A DNA stretch of 33,360 bases from positions 1 through 33,360 of the forward strand of contig NZ_JAHFZZ010000049.1 of assembly GCF_018603905.1 (NCBI RefSeq), given 5' to 3'. This document shows, in pieces, positions 23,741-31,368 of this stretch; positions within the stretch are counted from its first letter, which is position 1, and the number at the start of each line of letters is the position of its first letter. Both the position numbers and the translations under genes were made by a program. Source of the DNA: Nonomuraea sp. NEAU-A123. GTDB lineage: Bacteria; Actinomycetota; Actinomycetes; Streptosporangiales; Streptosporangiaceae. Below the pieces are notes generated by a model. The model was not told where the DNA came from. It did no database searches and saw only the letters and a list, made by a program, of their open reading frames with translations.

Positions 23741-23781
23741 CTGTCTCAGGATGCGAGATAGTAGGACATCCAACGAGACAG
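23741..23781 (+). promoter_or_regulatory. Amino-acid-gene-like motif in nested inverted repeat
   Basis: CTGTCTC (23741-23747) pairs with GAGACAG (23775-23781). Inside it GGATG pairs with CATCC, and the loop holds GCGAGATAGTAGGA (23753-23766). That loop motif matches 12 of 14 bases of GCGAGACAATAGGA before ilvE (31329-31342) and resembles GTGAGATAGGAT before leuB (30129-30140). It may be a shared operator/promoter element. Beyond it, 23782-24017 contains a TCTTTCGAAAGA palindrome (23801-23812) and further hairpins, but no gene. Confidence 0.5.
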
Positions 23782-23949
23782 CCAAACTACCGCCAGGTAT
23801 TCTTTCGAAAGATGCGCCAGGTTCTCGTACTTCTTACCTGCCGCGGCGGGGCCTGTTAGGGCAGGTCGACGACTCGCCGCGGTGTGCGGCGTCGCGTCGG
23901 CCAGTAAGCCCCTTCGTCCGGTCCGCGATCCGGACCCCACGAGATCAGG

Positions 23950-23978
23950 CCCGGTCGGATTCGTGACCGGGATCCGAC
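23950..23978 (+). other. Two mutually exclusive hairpins upstream of the small ORF
   Basis: CCCGGTC (23950-23956) can pair with GACCGGG (23965-23971). GTCGGAT (23954-23960) can pair with ATCCGAC (23972-23978). The two stems share 23954-23956, so only one can form at a time. They end 39 bp before the small ORF start codon and could form a switch in its leader. Confidence 0.45.
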
Positions 23979-24017
23979 TTCACAGTACGACGCCCCGCGA
24001 AATGAGATGAGACGCCC

Positions 24018-24137
24018 ATGTACGAGATGTATGCCTGGAACGCCACCGACGAGACCGAGGACGAGGCGGCCGAGGCCCTGCAGACCGCCCTGGACCGCAG
24101 GGACAACGGCGGCGCCCCTCAGAACTCCAGCCGGTAG
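24018..24137 (+). CDS. Small acidic protein of unknown function (39 aa)
   Basis: A 39-residue ORF too short for usual gene calling. It begins MYEMYAWNATDETEDEAAEA and ends in DRRDNGGAPQNSSR. Nearly all third codon positions are G or C, as expected of a real gene in this genome. The protein is acidic in the middle, has a Tyr/Met/Trp-rich start, and has a Gly/Asn/Ser tail. GAGATGAG lies about 8 nt upstream of the ATG as a weak ribosome binding site. The end overlaps the convergent methyltransferase gene by 19 bp. I do not recognise a family. A peptide precursor, a small regulator and a chance ORF are all possible; strong codon bias favours a true gene. Confidence 0.6.
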   Translation: MYEMYAWNATDETEDEAAEALQTALDRRDNGGAPQNSSR

Positions 24138-24928
24138 AAGACGGCCATCCTCCCCAACCGTGGCACGACCTTGGCGATCCCGGCCGAGATCCGGTGCGAC
24201 GCCGACAGGCGGCCGTAGCCGGGCAGGTCGAATGCACTCAGCGCGGTGACGAGGCGTAGCTTCGGGCTGATCGACAGCAGGTCGTCCGGCCCGTCGATGC
24301 CCCAGCGCATCGTGGCCGCGGCCTTCTTGAGCGGCTTGTTGATCGCCTGCAGGCGCAGGCCGGAGGGGCTGACCGCGTCGAAGACGAACTGGCCGCCGGG
24401 GAACCGGTCGACGATCGCCCTGACCAGCGCCCGGCCACCCGGCGGATCGAGGTAGTAGAACAGTCCCTCGGCGACGACCAGCACCGGCTTGCCCGCGGGC
24501 ACCTGGTCCAGCCAGCCGAGGTCGGTGACCGACGTGCCGATGGTCCTGTGCTCCTCCGGATACAGCCGCCGGCGCAGGTCGATGACGTCGGGATAGTCCA
24601 CGTCATACCAGTCGGCGCCCGGCGGCGGCGCCAGGCGGTAGACCCGCGTGTCGAGGCCGCAGCCCAGATGCAGCACGGTCGCTTCGGCATGCCGGGAGAG
24701 GAACTCCCTGGCCCAGTCGTCCAGGAAGCGGGCCCTGAGCGCGACCGAGCCGGCGTTGCGGCGGTCCATGCCGGTCTGGCGGAAGTCGTGGTCGATGCGC
24801 GCGACGGTCGCCGCCGCCATGCGGTCGTCGAGGATGGGACGCGGTGATCGGGCGTCCAGTGCCCTGCCGTACAGGGTGGCGAGGAGCGTGGCCTTCTCAG
24901 CGGCCAGTTGCACCTTCTCGGGGGCCAT
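24119..24928 (-). CDS. Class I SAM-dependent methyltransferase, LCM/TcmP family
   Basis: A 269-residue methyltransferase of the leucine-carboxyl-methyltransferase-like (PPM1/TcmP) family. The SAM-binding motif is VLHLGCGLDTRVYRL (around residues 85-99), followed by WYDVDYPDVIDLRRRLYP with the acidic residue that contacts the ribose. VLVVAEGLFYYLDPP is the conserved post-motif. Members methylate carboxyl groups or small molecules such as polyketides; the substrate here is unknown. The start ATG 24928 has AAGGAG only 1 nt away, which is unusually close, so the true start may differ. It lies 29 bp behind the ROK kinase gene on the same strand, so it may be the last gene of the sugar operon. Confidence 0.87.
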   Translation of the reverse strand: MAPEKVQLAAEKATLLATLYGRALDARSPRPILDDRMAAATVARIDHDFRQTGMDRRNAGSVALRARFLDDWAREFLSRHAEATVLHLGCGLDTRVYRLAPPPGADWYDVDYPDVIDLRRRLYPEEHRTIGTSVTDLGWLDQVPAGKPVLVVAEGLFYYLDPPGGRALVRAIVDRFPGGQFVFDAVSPSGLRLQAINKPLKKAAATMRWGIDGPDDLLSISPKLRLVTALSAFDLPGYGRLSASHRISAGIAKVVPRLGRMAVFYRLEF

Positions 24929-24957
24929 GCTCCTTAAGCTACACCTATTTCACAAAC

Positions 24958-25854
24958 TCATGAAGACTGTGAAGCGGCATGGGCGAGTGCCAGCGCGCCG
25001 AGCAGCGGGGCGTCGTCGGTGAACCGCGCCGGACGTACCTCGGGCGGGAAGGGTACGGTCCGGCGCAGCTCGGCCGTCAGGCGCGGCATGATCAGGTCCG
25101 CCGCGCCCATCATGCCGCCGCCGACCACCAGGCACTCGGGGTCGAACGTCGCGCACAGGTTCGCCACGCTCATGGCCAGCAGCCCGAGGGCCTCGTCCAC
25201 CAGTCCCGCCACATCGGGTCCGGCGAGAGCGCCGTCAGAGGTGTCGGCGGCGGCGAAGAGGGCGAACAGCTCGGCCGCCGTGGTCTCCCGGCCGAGCAGG
25301 GCCGTGCCCCGGGCCGCGAGCGCGGCTCCGGAGACCCGTTCCTCCAGGGGTACATGCCCGTCGGCGAAGGCGGGCTCGCCCGGGATGGCCTGCAGGTAGC
25401 CGATCTCGCCCGCCGCGCCGTGCGCCCCGGACACCACCTGGCCGTTCACCACCAGCGCCGCCGCCAGGCCGGTGCCCAGGTTCAGGTAGACGCCCGTGGA
25501 CACGCTGCGCAGCGCTCCCCAGCGCAGTTCGGCCGCCGCTGCCGCCTTCACGTCGTTGTCGATCGCCACCGGGATCGCGCCGTACTCCTCCCGCAGCAGC
25601 CTGGGCAGCTCCAGCCCCTCCCAGCCAGGCACGTTGGGCGCCAGCCAGATCCGGCCGTCGCGGATGACGCCGCACGTCGAGAAGCCCACCGCGGCCGGCG
25701 CGCCGTCCAGGTCCCTGGCCGCCGCGAGCGCCCGTTCGAGCGTGCCGGCGCCGGTGTCGAGCCGGATCCGCTCGGCGATCTCCGGTCCGTCGGAGCTGGA
25801 CACACCGACCGCGACCTTCGTGCCACCCACATCGATGCCCAGCACCCGGCTCAC
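24958..25854 (-). CDS. ROK-family sugar kinase-like protein lacking the zinc motif
   Basis: A 298-residue ROK protein without an HTH. The phosphate-binding motif is LGIDVGGTKVAVGV (residues 5-18), the catalytic Asp is in AIDNDVKAAAAAE, and the second ATP motif is LNLGTGLAAALVVNG. The usual ROK sequence with EXGH followed by a CXCGXXGCXE zinc site is replaced by GEIGYLQAIPGEPAFADGH and VPLEERVSG, so the His and all zinc cysteines are absent. It probably phosphorylates the imported sugar, but zinc-site loss means it may be atypical. The start is GTG 25854 in a GTGA overlap with the permease gene. Confidence 0.85.
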   Translation of the reverse strand: MSRVLGIDVGGTKVAVGVSSSDGPEIAERIRLDTGAGTLERALAAARDLDGAPAAVGFSTCGVIRDGRIWLAPNVPGWEGLELPRLLREEYGAIPVAIDNDVKAAAAAELRWGALRSVSTGVYLNLGTGLAAALVVNGQVVSGAHGAAGEIGYLQAIPGEPAFADGHVPLEERVSGAALAARGTALLGRETTAAELFALFAAADTSDGALAGPDVAGLVDEALGLLAMSVANLCATFDPECLVVGGGMMGAADLIMPRLTAELRRTVPFPPEVRPARFTDDAPLLGALALAHAASQSS

Positions 25855-27035
25855 TGGGCGGCCCCCCGCCGGGCCAGCGAGTCGATCGCCACGGCCAGGG
25901 CCAGCACCGCGGCCGTCACCATGAACCGTACGGAGGAGTCGACGCTCAGCAGGTACATGCCGCTGGTGATCGACTGGATGACCAGCACGCCGAGCAGCGC
26001 GTCATAGGCGCGCCCACGGCCGCCGAACAGCGAGGTGCCGCCGATGACCGCCGCGGCGATCGCCATGAGCAGGATGTCGCTGCCACCGGACTGCTGGTTG
26101 ACCGCCGACAGCCGGCTGGCCGCAAGGATGCCCCCGGCCGCCGCCAGCGTGGAGGCCAGCATGAACGCCAGGATCCTGATCCGCGTCACGTTGATCCCGG
26201 CCCGCCTGGCCGCCTCCGCGTTGCCCCCGACGGCGTACACATGCCTGCCGAACGCGGTATGCCGGAGCACGAGATCGAACACCACGACCAGCGCGCCGAA
26301 GATGATCAGCAGGAGCGGCACGCCCCGGTCGGCGGACATGATGAGCACGCCCGCCGCGAGCAGCACGGCCAGCCCGCCCGTCCTGACCAGCAGCCACCAC
26401 AGGGGAGTGACGGGCAGGCCGGCGGCCAGCCTGAGGCGCCGGGTGACCAGCGCCGCGCCGCCCGAGACGAGCACCAGGCCCGCCACCAGCAGCCACGACA
26501 GCCAGGACGGCAGCCAGGTGTCGCTCAGCTTGGAGATGAACCCGGTGAACGGCAGGTTGATCGTGCCGCCCTGCCGCAGCAGGAAGAGCAGCAGCCCGAG
26601 CCAGCCCATCAGCCCGGCCAGCGTGACCACGAACGACGGCATCCGGAGCTTGGTGAACATCAGCCCGTGGATCAGCCCGATCCCCGCCCCGGCGGCCAGC
26701 GCTATCAGGATGGCCGCCAGAGCGCTCCAGCCCTGCTTGACGTGCATGATCGTCATGATTGTCGCGCAGAGCCCGCTGACCGAGCCCGCCGACAGGTCGA
26801 TCTCGCCGAGCAGCAGCACCATGATGATGCCCAGTGAGATCGTGCCGGTCGCGGCCATCTGGAGGGCCAGGTTGGTGAGGTTCTCCGGCGCGAGGAAGCG
26901 GTCGTTGAGCGCGCTGAAGACGATCGCGATCGCCACCAGCCCGCCGACGACCGGCCACGCGCCGACGTCACCCTGTCTCAGCCGCTCGACCGCGACCTTC
27001 GGTGTGTAGGGCTTGCGCGCCAGCGTGTCGGTCAT
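25851..27035 (-). CDS. xylH: Xylose-type sugar ABC transporter permease
   Basis: A 394-residue permease of the BPD_transp_2 (XylH/RbsC) family with roughly ten membrane segments. Typical motifs are NLALQMAATGTISLGIIMVLLLGEIDLS (with the key LGEIDLSAGSVSG), GMYLLSVDSS near the C-terminus, and the conserved YAVGGNAEAARRAGINV and AAVIGGTSLFGGRGR. These match the xylose-type rather than the ribose-type branch in length. The start ATG 27035 overlaps the ATPase stop by ATGA, and the end overlaps the ROK kinase start. Confidence 0.93.
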   Translation of the reverse strand: MTDTLARKPYTPKVAVERLRQGDVGAWPVVGGLVAIAIVFSALNDRFLAPENLTNLALQMAATGTISLGIIMVLLLGEIDLSAGSVSGLCATIMTIMHVKQGWSALAAILIALAAGAGIGLIHGLMFTKLRMPSFVVTLAGLMGWLGLLLFLLRQGGTINLPFTGFISKLSDTWLPSWLSWLLVAGLVLVSGGAALVTRRLRLAAGLPVTPLWWLLVRTGGLAVLLAAGVLIMSADRGVPLLLIIFGALVVVFDLVLRHTAFGRHVYAVGGNAEAARRAGINVTRIRILAFMLASTLAAAGGILAASRLSAVNQQSGGSDILLMAIAAAVIGGTSLFGGRGRAYDALLGVLVIQSITSGMYLLSVDSSVRFMVTAAVLALAVAIDSLARRGAAQ

Positions 27036-27751
27036 CGCCCTGCCCCCGTGATCGCGGCCACGATCTCCTCCTGCGTGGTGTCGGCCGTACCGAAGTCACC
27101 GGCGTTGCGTCCCAGGCGCAGGACGACCACGCGGTCGCTCACCTCCCGTACGTCGGCCAGGTTGTGTGAGATGACCAGGACGGCGAGCCCGCGTTCGCGC
27201 AGCCGTCCGATCAGCGCGAGCACCTGGGCCGTCTGCTCCACGCCGAGCGCGGCGGTGGGCTCGTCCAGGATGACCAGCCGCGGCTCGCCGATCAGCGCCC
27301 TGGCGATCGCCACGGACTGGCGCTGGCCGCCCGACAGCATGGCGACCGGCACCCGGATGTCCCTGATGCGGACGTCGAGCTGTTCGAGCAGGTCGCGGGT
27401 GGCGCGTTCCATCGCGATGTGGCGCAGCAGCGTCCAGCGGCGGCGTTCCGTACCGAGGAACAGGTTGGCCACCACGTCCAGGTTCTCGCAGAGCGCGAGG
27501 TCCTGGTAGACGGTCGAGACGCCGAGCGCCTGCGCGTCGTGCGGGTTGGTGATTTTGACCGGCGTGCCGTCGAGGGTGATCGTGCCCTCGTCGGGGACGA
27601 CCACCCCCGAGATGGTCTTGACCAGCGTGGACTTGCCGGCGCCGTTGTCGCCCATGAGAGCGGTGACCTCGCCGGGGCGCAGCTGGAGGCTCGCGCCGTC
27701 GAGGGCCTGGACCGCGCCGTAGCGCTTGGAGATGCCTGTCGCGGAGAGCAT
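27032..27751 (-). CDS. xylG: Sugar ABC transporter ATP-binding protein, single-domain
   Basis: A 239-residue ATPase with one nucleotide-binding domain, about half the length of E. coli XylG or RbsA, which have two. Walker A is GDNGAGKSTLVKTISG, the Q-loop is in VYQDLALCENLDVVANLFLG, the signature is LSGGQRQSVAIARAL, Walker B is LVILDEPTAALGVEQ and the switch histidine is VISHNLADV. Single-domain forms are common in actinobacterial xylose-type systems as I recall, so two copies likely dimerise. The start ATG 27751 directly abuts the stop of the binding-protein gene, with no spacer. Confidence 0.93.
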   Translation of the reverse strand: MLSATGISKRYGAVQALDGASLQLRPGEVTALMGDNGAGKSTLVKTISGVVVPDEGTITLDGTPVKITNPHDAQALGVSTVYQDLALCENLDVVANLFLGTERRRWTLLRHIAMERATRDLLEQLDVRIRDIRVPVAMLSGGQRQSVAIARALIGEPRLVILDEPTAALGVEQTAQVLALIGRLRERGLAVLVISHNLADVREVSDRVVVLRLGRNAGDFGTADTTQEEIVAAITGAGR

Positions 27752-28852
27752 TTACTGAATGCCCGCCTTGGCGCAGGCGGCCTTGACCTCGGCGGTGCAG
27801 ATCTGGTCGGCCGTGTAGAACTTGTCCTTGACGATCGTGTCCTTGACCTTGTCCGCGGTGACGGCGATGGGGTCGAGGAGGAAGGCCGGAATGTCGACGG
27901 TGCCGTTGTTGACCTTGCTGGTCGCCGCGGGCTGCTCGCCCTTGGCCACGGCCACGGCCAGCTCGGCGGACTTCTCCGCCTCAGCCCTGATGTCCAGATA
28001 TATGGTCATGTACTGCTCGCCGGTGAGAATGCGTTGCACGGCGGCCAGCTCGGCGTCCTGCCCGGTGATCGGCGGCAACTGCTTGTAGCCCGCGCGCTTC
28101 ATGGCGGCGATAGCGCCGCCCGCCATGCCGTCGTTGGCCGACAGCACACCCACGATGTTGTCCCGGCCGATGGCGGTGATCGCCTGCTCCATCTGCTGCT
28201 GGGCCTTGTCGGGGCTCCAGTCGGGCGTGTCGAACTCCCTGCCGACCTTGACCTTGCCGTCCAGGACGCTCTTGGCGCCCTTCTTGTAGTCGGCCGAGCT
28301 GGGGTCGGTGGGCGCGCCGTGGATCTCCACGATCTGGCCCTTGGCCGTCGTGCCCTTGGCGTTCATCGCGTCGAGCAGGGCCTGGCCCTGCATCTCGCCG
28401 ACGCGGACGTTGTTGAACGACACGTAGTACGCGTAGTCGATGCCGGAGATCAGCCGGTCGTAGGCGATTACCGGGATCTTCTTCTGCTTGGCCTGGTTGA
28501 CCAGCGGGGCCACCGCGTTGGCGTCGACCGCGTCGAGCACCAGGACGTTGGCGCCCTGGGTGAGGGCCGCCTCGACCTGTTGCTGCTGCTTGGCGGCGTC
28601 CTGCTCGGCGTTGCTGTAGAGGATCTTGCAGTCGGCGCAGAGCTCCTTGACCTTCGCCTCGAACAGCGGCCGGTCGAACGCCTCATATCGCGTGGTCTTG
28701 GACTCGGGCAGGAAGAGGGCGATCGTCTTCGGGGCGGCGGCCCCGGCGCTCGTGGTGGCGCCCTTGTCGGTCGTGGTGTTGGCGGAGTTACCGCAGGCGG
28801 CGGCGGCCAACAAGACCGCCGCGGCCGGGATCAGTCGCCATGCTCGGTCCAT
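27752..28852 (-). CDS. xylF: Xylose-type sugar-binding lipoprotein
   Basis: A 366-residue exported binding protein. The signal peptide ends in a lipobox, LLAAAACGNS (Cys about 20). The mature protein has the Peripla_BP_4 fold with IALFLPESKTTRYEAFDRPLF, ALTQGANVLVLDAVDANAVAPL, IPVIAYDRLISG, YYVSFNNVRVGEMQG and LSANDGMAGGAIAAM, very like XylF. Two extra cysteines lie in ELCADCK, and two more near the C-terminus (ICTAEVKAACAK). The specificity (xylose or another aldose) cannot be proven. It is the first gene of the operon xylF-xylG-xylH-kinase, divergent from a ROK repressor with its operator in the 99-bp gap. The start is ATG 28852, GAGG about 11 nt upstream. Confidence 0.9.
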   Translation of the reverse strand: MDRAWRLIPAAAVLLAAAACGNSANTTTDKGATTSAGAAAPKTIALFLPESKTTRYEAFDRPLFEAKVKELCADCKILYSNAEQDAAKQQQQVEAALTQGANVLVLDAVDANAVAPLVNQAKQKKIPVIAYDRLISGIDYAYYVSFNNVRVGEMQGQALLDAMNAKGTTAKGQIVEIHGAPTDPSSADYKKGAKSVLDGKVKVGREFDTPDWSPDKAQQQMEQAITAIGRDNIVGVLSANDGMAGGAIAAMKRAGYKQLPPITGQDAELAAVQRILTGEQYMTIYLDIRAEAEKSAELAVAVAKGEQPAATSKVNNGTVDIPAFLLDPIAVTADKVKDTIVKDKFYTADQICTAEVKAACAKAGIQ

Positions 28853-28890
28853 CGCACATCGTCCTCTCGGGTGGGCGCGCCCCGCTGTTT

Positions 28891-28913
28891 GGTAAGAAAG
28901 CTAGTTTACTACC
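28891..28913. promoter_or_regulatory. Candidate ROK (XylR-type) operator
   Basis: The 23-bp site begins GGTAAGAAA and ends TTTACTACC, giving the palindromic pattern GGTA-N2-AAA-N5-TTT-N2-TACC (14 of 23 positions symmetric). It is AT-rich against its surroundings and lies between the divergent xylF-type and ROK repressor genes. Similar AAA/TTT-type palindromes are known for ROK repressors of sugar genes. Confidence 0.8.
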
Positions 28914-28951
28914 AGGGCAGTTGGCTAGAGTTTGGCGCGAGGAGGATGAAG

Positions 28952-30112
28952 ATGCGGGGTGGGCTGGGTAATCCGCGGCTGCTGCGGGTGCTGAACGAGC
29001 GTCGGCTGCTCGACCAGCTCCACGCGAACGGCCCGGCGTCACGGGCCGATCTGGCCAAGATCACCGGACTGTCGAAGCCGACGGTCTCGGCGGCGCTGGC
29101 CGGACTGGAGGAAGACGGGCTGGTGCACCTGGTCGGCGAGGTGTCGGGCCGTCCCGGCCCGGTGACCTCGCTCTACGACATGAACGCGGCCTCCACCCAC
29201 GTGGCGGGCATCGACATCGGCCGCGACTGGATCCGCGTCGCCGTGGCGGACCTGCGCGGTGCGTTCGCGGGCCGCTGCGACGGACGCAACACCGCCCGCG
29301 ACTCGGCCGAGCTGGCGATCCTCGTGGGCGAGCTGTGCCGAGCCGCGGCCAGGGAGGCGGAGCTGGACTGGTCCGCGATCGCCTGCGCGGTGGTCGGCTC
29401 GCCCGGCGTCTACGACCCGGCCCAGGGCCGCCTGGACTTCGCGCCCAACCTCCCCGGCCCGCCTGACCTGGCCGGTCGCCTCCGGTCCGCCCTCGAGGTC
29501 GAGCTGATCATCGAGAACGACATCAATCTGGCGGCGGTCGGCGAGCACACGTACGGGGAGGGGCGCGGCAAGTTCAACTTCGCCCTGGTCTCCATCGGTA
29601 CGGGCGTCGGGATGGGCATCGTCATCAACGGCGAGCTCTACGTAGGCGCCAGGGGGGCGGCGGGAGAGGTCTCCTACGTCCCCACGGACTCGCCCCCCAC
29701 GGACGAGGCCCTGGCCCACGGCGCCACCGAGACGGTGACCGCCGCGCCCGGCGTGGTCCGCGCGGCCAGGGCGGCCGGGCTGAACCTGGAGACGGCCAAG
29801 GACGTCTTCGCGGTGGCGGCGGACGGCGACCCGGCGGCCCGCTCGGTGGTGGAGGCGGAAGGCCGCCGCATCGGCGGTCTCCTGGTTGCGGTGGCGGCGG
29901 TGCTGGATCCGGAGGTCATCGTCCTGAGCGGCGGAGTGGGCCGCAACCTGGACCTCCTCGGCGCGGCGATAAAGGACCGGATCGCGGAATTGGGCCCCCT
30001 GCGGCCGGTGGTGGTGGCCAGCGCCCTGGGAGACAGTGGAGTATTGCTGGGCGCGGTGGCCCATGCCCGTACCAGGGCGTGGGACCTCATCTTCGACGCC
30101 AGGCGCGGCTGA
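28952..30112 (+). CDS. ROK-family transcriptional repressor (XylR-like)
   Basis: A 386-residue repressor. The N-terminal winged helix includes NGPASRADLAKITGLSKPTVSAALAGLEEDGLV; the recognition helix is around SKPTVSAAL. A ROK sugar-binding domain follows with VAGIDIGRDWIRVAVADLRG, VVGSPGVYDP, IIENDINLAAVGEH, SIGTGVGMGIVING and VLSGGVGRNL. The usual zinc cysteine cluster is absent here too: EVSYVPTDSPPTDEALAHG stands in its place. The start is ATG 28952 with GGAGG 6 nt upstream; ATG 28946 abuts the ribosome binding site. It is divergent from the sugar import operon, and the sugar probably acts as inducer. Confidence 0.93.
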   Translation: MRGGLGNPRLLRVLNERRLLDQLHANGPASRADLAKITGLSKPTVSAALAGLEEDGLVHLVGEVSGRPGPVTSLYDMNAASTHVAGIDIGRDWIRVAVADLRGAFAGRCDGRNTARDSAELAILVGELCRAAAREAELDWSAIACAVVGSPGVYDPAQGRLDFAPNLPGPPDLAGRLRSALEVELIIENDINLAAVGEHTYGEGRGKFNFALVSIGTGVGMGIVINGELYVGARGAAGEVSYVPTDSPPTDEALAHGATETVTAAPGVVRAARAAGLNLETAKDVFAVAADGDPAARSVVEAEGRRIGGLLVAVAAVLDPEVIVLSGGVGRNLDLLGAAIKDRIAELGPLRPVVVASALGDSGVLLGAVAHARTRAWDLIFDARRG

Positions 30113-30128
30113 CTCTCTTGTCCAAGAA

Positions 30129-30140
30129 GTGAGATAGGAT
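30129..30140 (+). promoter_or_regulatory. leuB promoter/operator motif
   Basis: GTGAGATAGGAT includes TAGGAT (30135-30140), a good -10 hexamer 36 bp before the leuB start codon. The same block is related to GCGAGAyArTAGGA at 23753-23766 and 31329-31342. A CTCGG-CAG-CCGAG hairpin follows at 30142-30154. Confidence 0.55.
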
Positions 30141-30175
30141 GCTCGGCAGCCGAGACGAGCAGGTAAGGTACGCAC

Positions 30176-31222
30176 ATGGAGTCGCGGAACATTCGCCTGG
30201 CCGTCATCCCCGGTGACGGCATCGGCGCCGAGGTCGTCGCTGAGGGTCTGAAGGTCCTGGAGGCCGTCGGGACCAAGATCGAGGCCACCCACTACGACCT
30301 GGGTGCCGCACGCTATCACCGCACGGGCGAGACGCTGCCCGACGCCGTGCTCGAAGAGCTGCGCGGCTATGACGCGATCCTGCTCGGCGCCGTGGGCGAC
30401 CCCAGCGTGCCGCCCGGCATCCTGGAGCGCGACCTGCTGCTCCGCCTCCGCTTCGCCTTCGACCACTACGTCAACCTGCGCCCGGTCAAGCTCTTCCCCG
30501 GCGTCGAGACCCGACTGGCCGACACGCCCACCGAGAACATCGACATGGTCGTCGTCCGCGAGGGCACCGAGGGCCTCTACGCGGGCACCGGCGGCGTCAT
30601 GCGCCGCGGCACGCCGTACGAGATCGCCACCCAGGAGTCGCTCAACACCGCCTACGGCGTCGAGCGCGTGGTCCGCTACGCCTTCGAGAAGGCCAAGTCC
30701 CGCCCGCGCAAGAAGCTGACGCTCGTCCACAAGACGAACGTCCTCACCTACGCCGGCGACCTCTGGCAGCGCACGGTCAACCGCGTGGCAGAGGAATACC
30801 CCGAGGTCACCACCGACTACAGCCACATCGACGCGGCCTCGATGTTCTTCGTGAGCCAGCCCGAGCGGTTCGATGTCATCGTCACCGACAACCTCTTCGG
30901 CGACATCATCACCGACCTCGGCGCGGCGATCGCCGGTGGCATCGGCCTGGCGGCCAGCGGCAACATCAACCCCGAGCGCACCGCGCCCAGCATGTTCGAG
31001 CCGGTGCACGGCAGCGCCCCCGACATCGCCGGGCAGGGCAAGGCCGACCCGACCGCGACGATCCTGTCGGTCGCCATGCTCCTGGAGCACCTGGGCCTGT
31101 CCACCGAGGCGGCCAGGGTCGAGCAGGCCGTCGCCGACGACATCGTCGAGCGCCTGGCCGGTTGGGCCGGCCGTACGACACACGAGATCGGTGACGACAT
31201 CACCGCGCGAGTATCGAGCTAG
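30176..31222 (+). CDS. leuB: 3-isopropylmalate dehydrogenase
   Basis: A 348-residue enzyme that oxidatively decarboxylates 3-isopropylmalate in leucine synthesis. Family motifs are LAVIPGDGIGAEVVAEG, AILLGAVGDP, LLLRLRFAFDHYVNLRPVKL, MVVVREGTEGLYAG, VHKTNVL (with the catalytic Lys), TDNLFGDIITDLGAAIAGG (metal-binding aspartates) and EPVHGSAPDIAGQGKADPTA. The start ATG 30176 follows an AGGTAAGG. A strong terminator at 31239 separates it from ilvE, so the two genes are not a simple operon although their motifs suggest shared control. Confidence 0.95.
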   Translation: MESRNIRLAVIPGDGIGAEVVAEGLKVLEAVGTKIEATHYDLGAARYHRTGETLPDAVLEELRGYDAILLGAVGDPSVPPGILERDLLLRLRFAFDHYVNLRPVKLFPGVETRLADTPTENIDMVVVREGTEGLYAGTGGVMRRGTPYEIATQESLNTAYGVERVVRYAFEKAKSRPRKKLTLVHKTNVLTYAGDLWQRTVNRVAEEYPEVTTDYSHIDAASMFFVSQPERFDVIVTDNLFGDIITDLGAAIAGGIGLAASGNINPERTAPSMFEPVHGSAPDIAGQGKADPTATILSVAMLLEHLGLSTEAARVEQAVADDIVERLAGWAGRTTHEIGDDITARVSS

Positions 31223-31238
31223 GGCCGCCCAGCTCCCC

Positions 31239-31279
31239 AAGCGCCTGGCGGTCCGCACAAGGACCGCGAGGCGCTTTTT
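31239..31279 (+). terminator. Rho-independent terminator of leuB
   Basis: AAGCGCCT (31239-31246) pairs with AGGCGCTT (31269-31276), and CGGTCC (31249-31254) pairs with GGACCG (31261-31266), with small internal loops. The right arm runs into TTTTT. Confidence 0.9.
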
Positions 31280-31328
31280 CGCGTCTAAACGGCTAAAGCA
31301 TCCCATTAGCCGCTTGCAATCCCATATA

Positions 31329-31342
31329 GCGAGACAATAGGA
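31329..31342 (+). promoter_or_regulatory. Shared motif upstream of ilvE
   Basis: GCGAGACAATAGGA matches the 23753-23766 site at 12 of 14 positions. It lies 77 bp upstream of the ilvE start. It is followed by a CTGCT-CTA-AGCAG hairpin (31351-31363) and the tandem repeat at 31369. Confidence 0.5.
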
Positions 31343-31368
31343 AGTACAGGCTGCTCTAAGCAGTGAAT

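Noticed and set aside
4456..24928. A biosynthetic gene cluster suggested by the ABM-domain and TcmP-like methyltransferase genes
   Set aside because: The two genes are 19 kb apart among unrelated genes and no core synthase (polyketide, peptide or terpene) is present.
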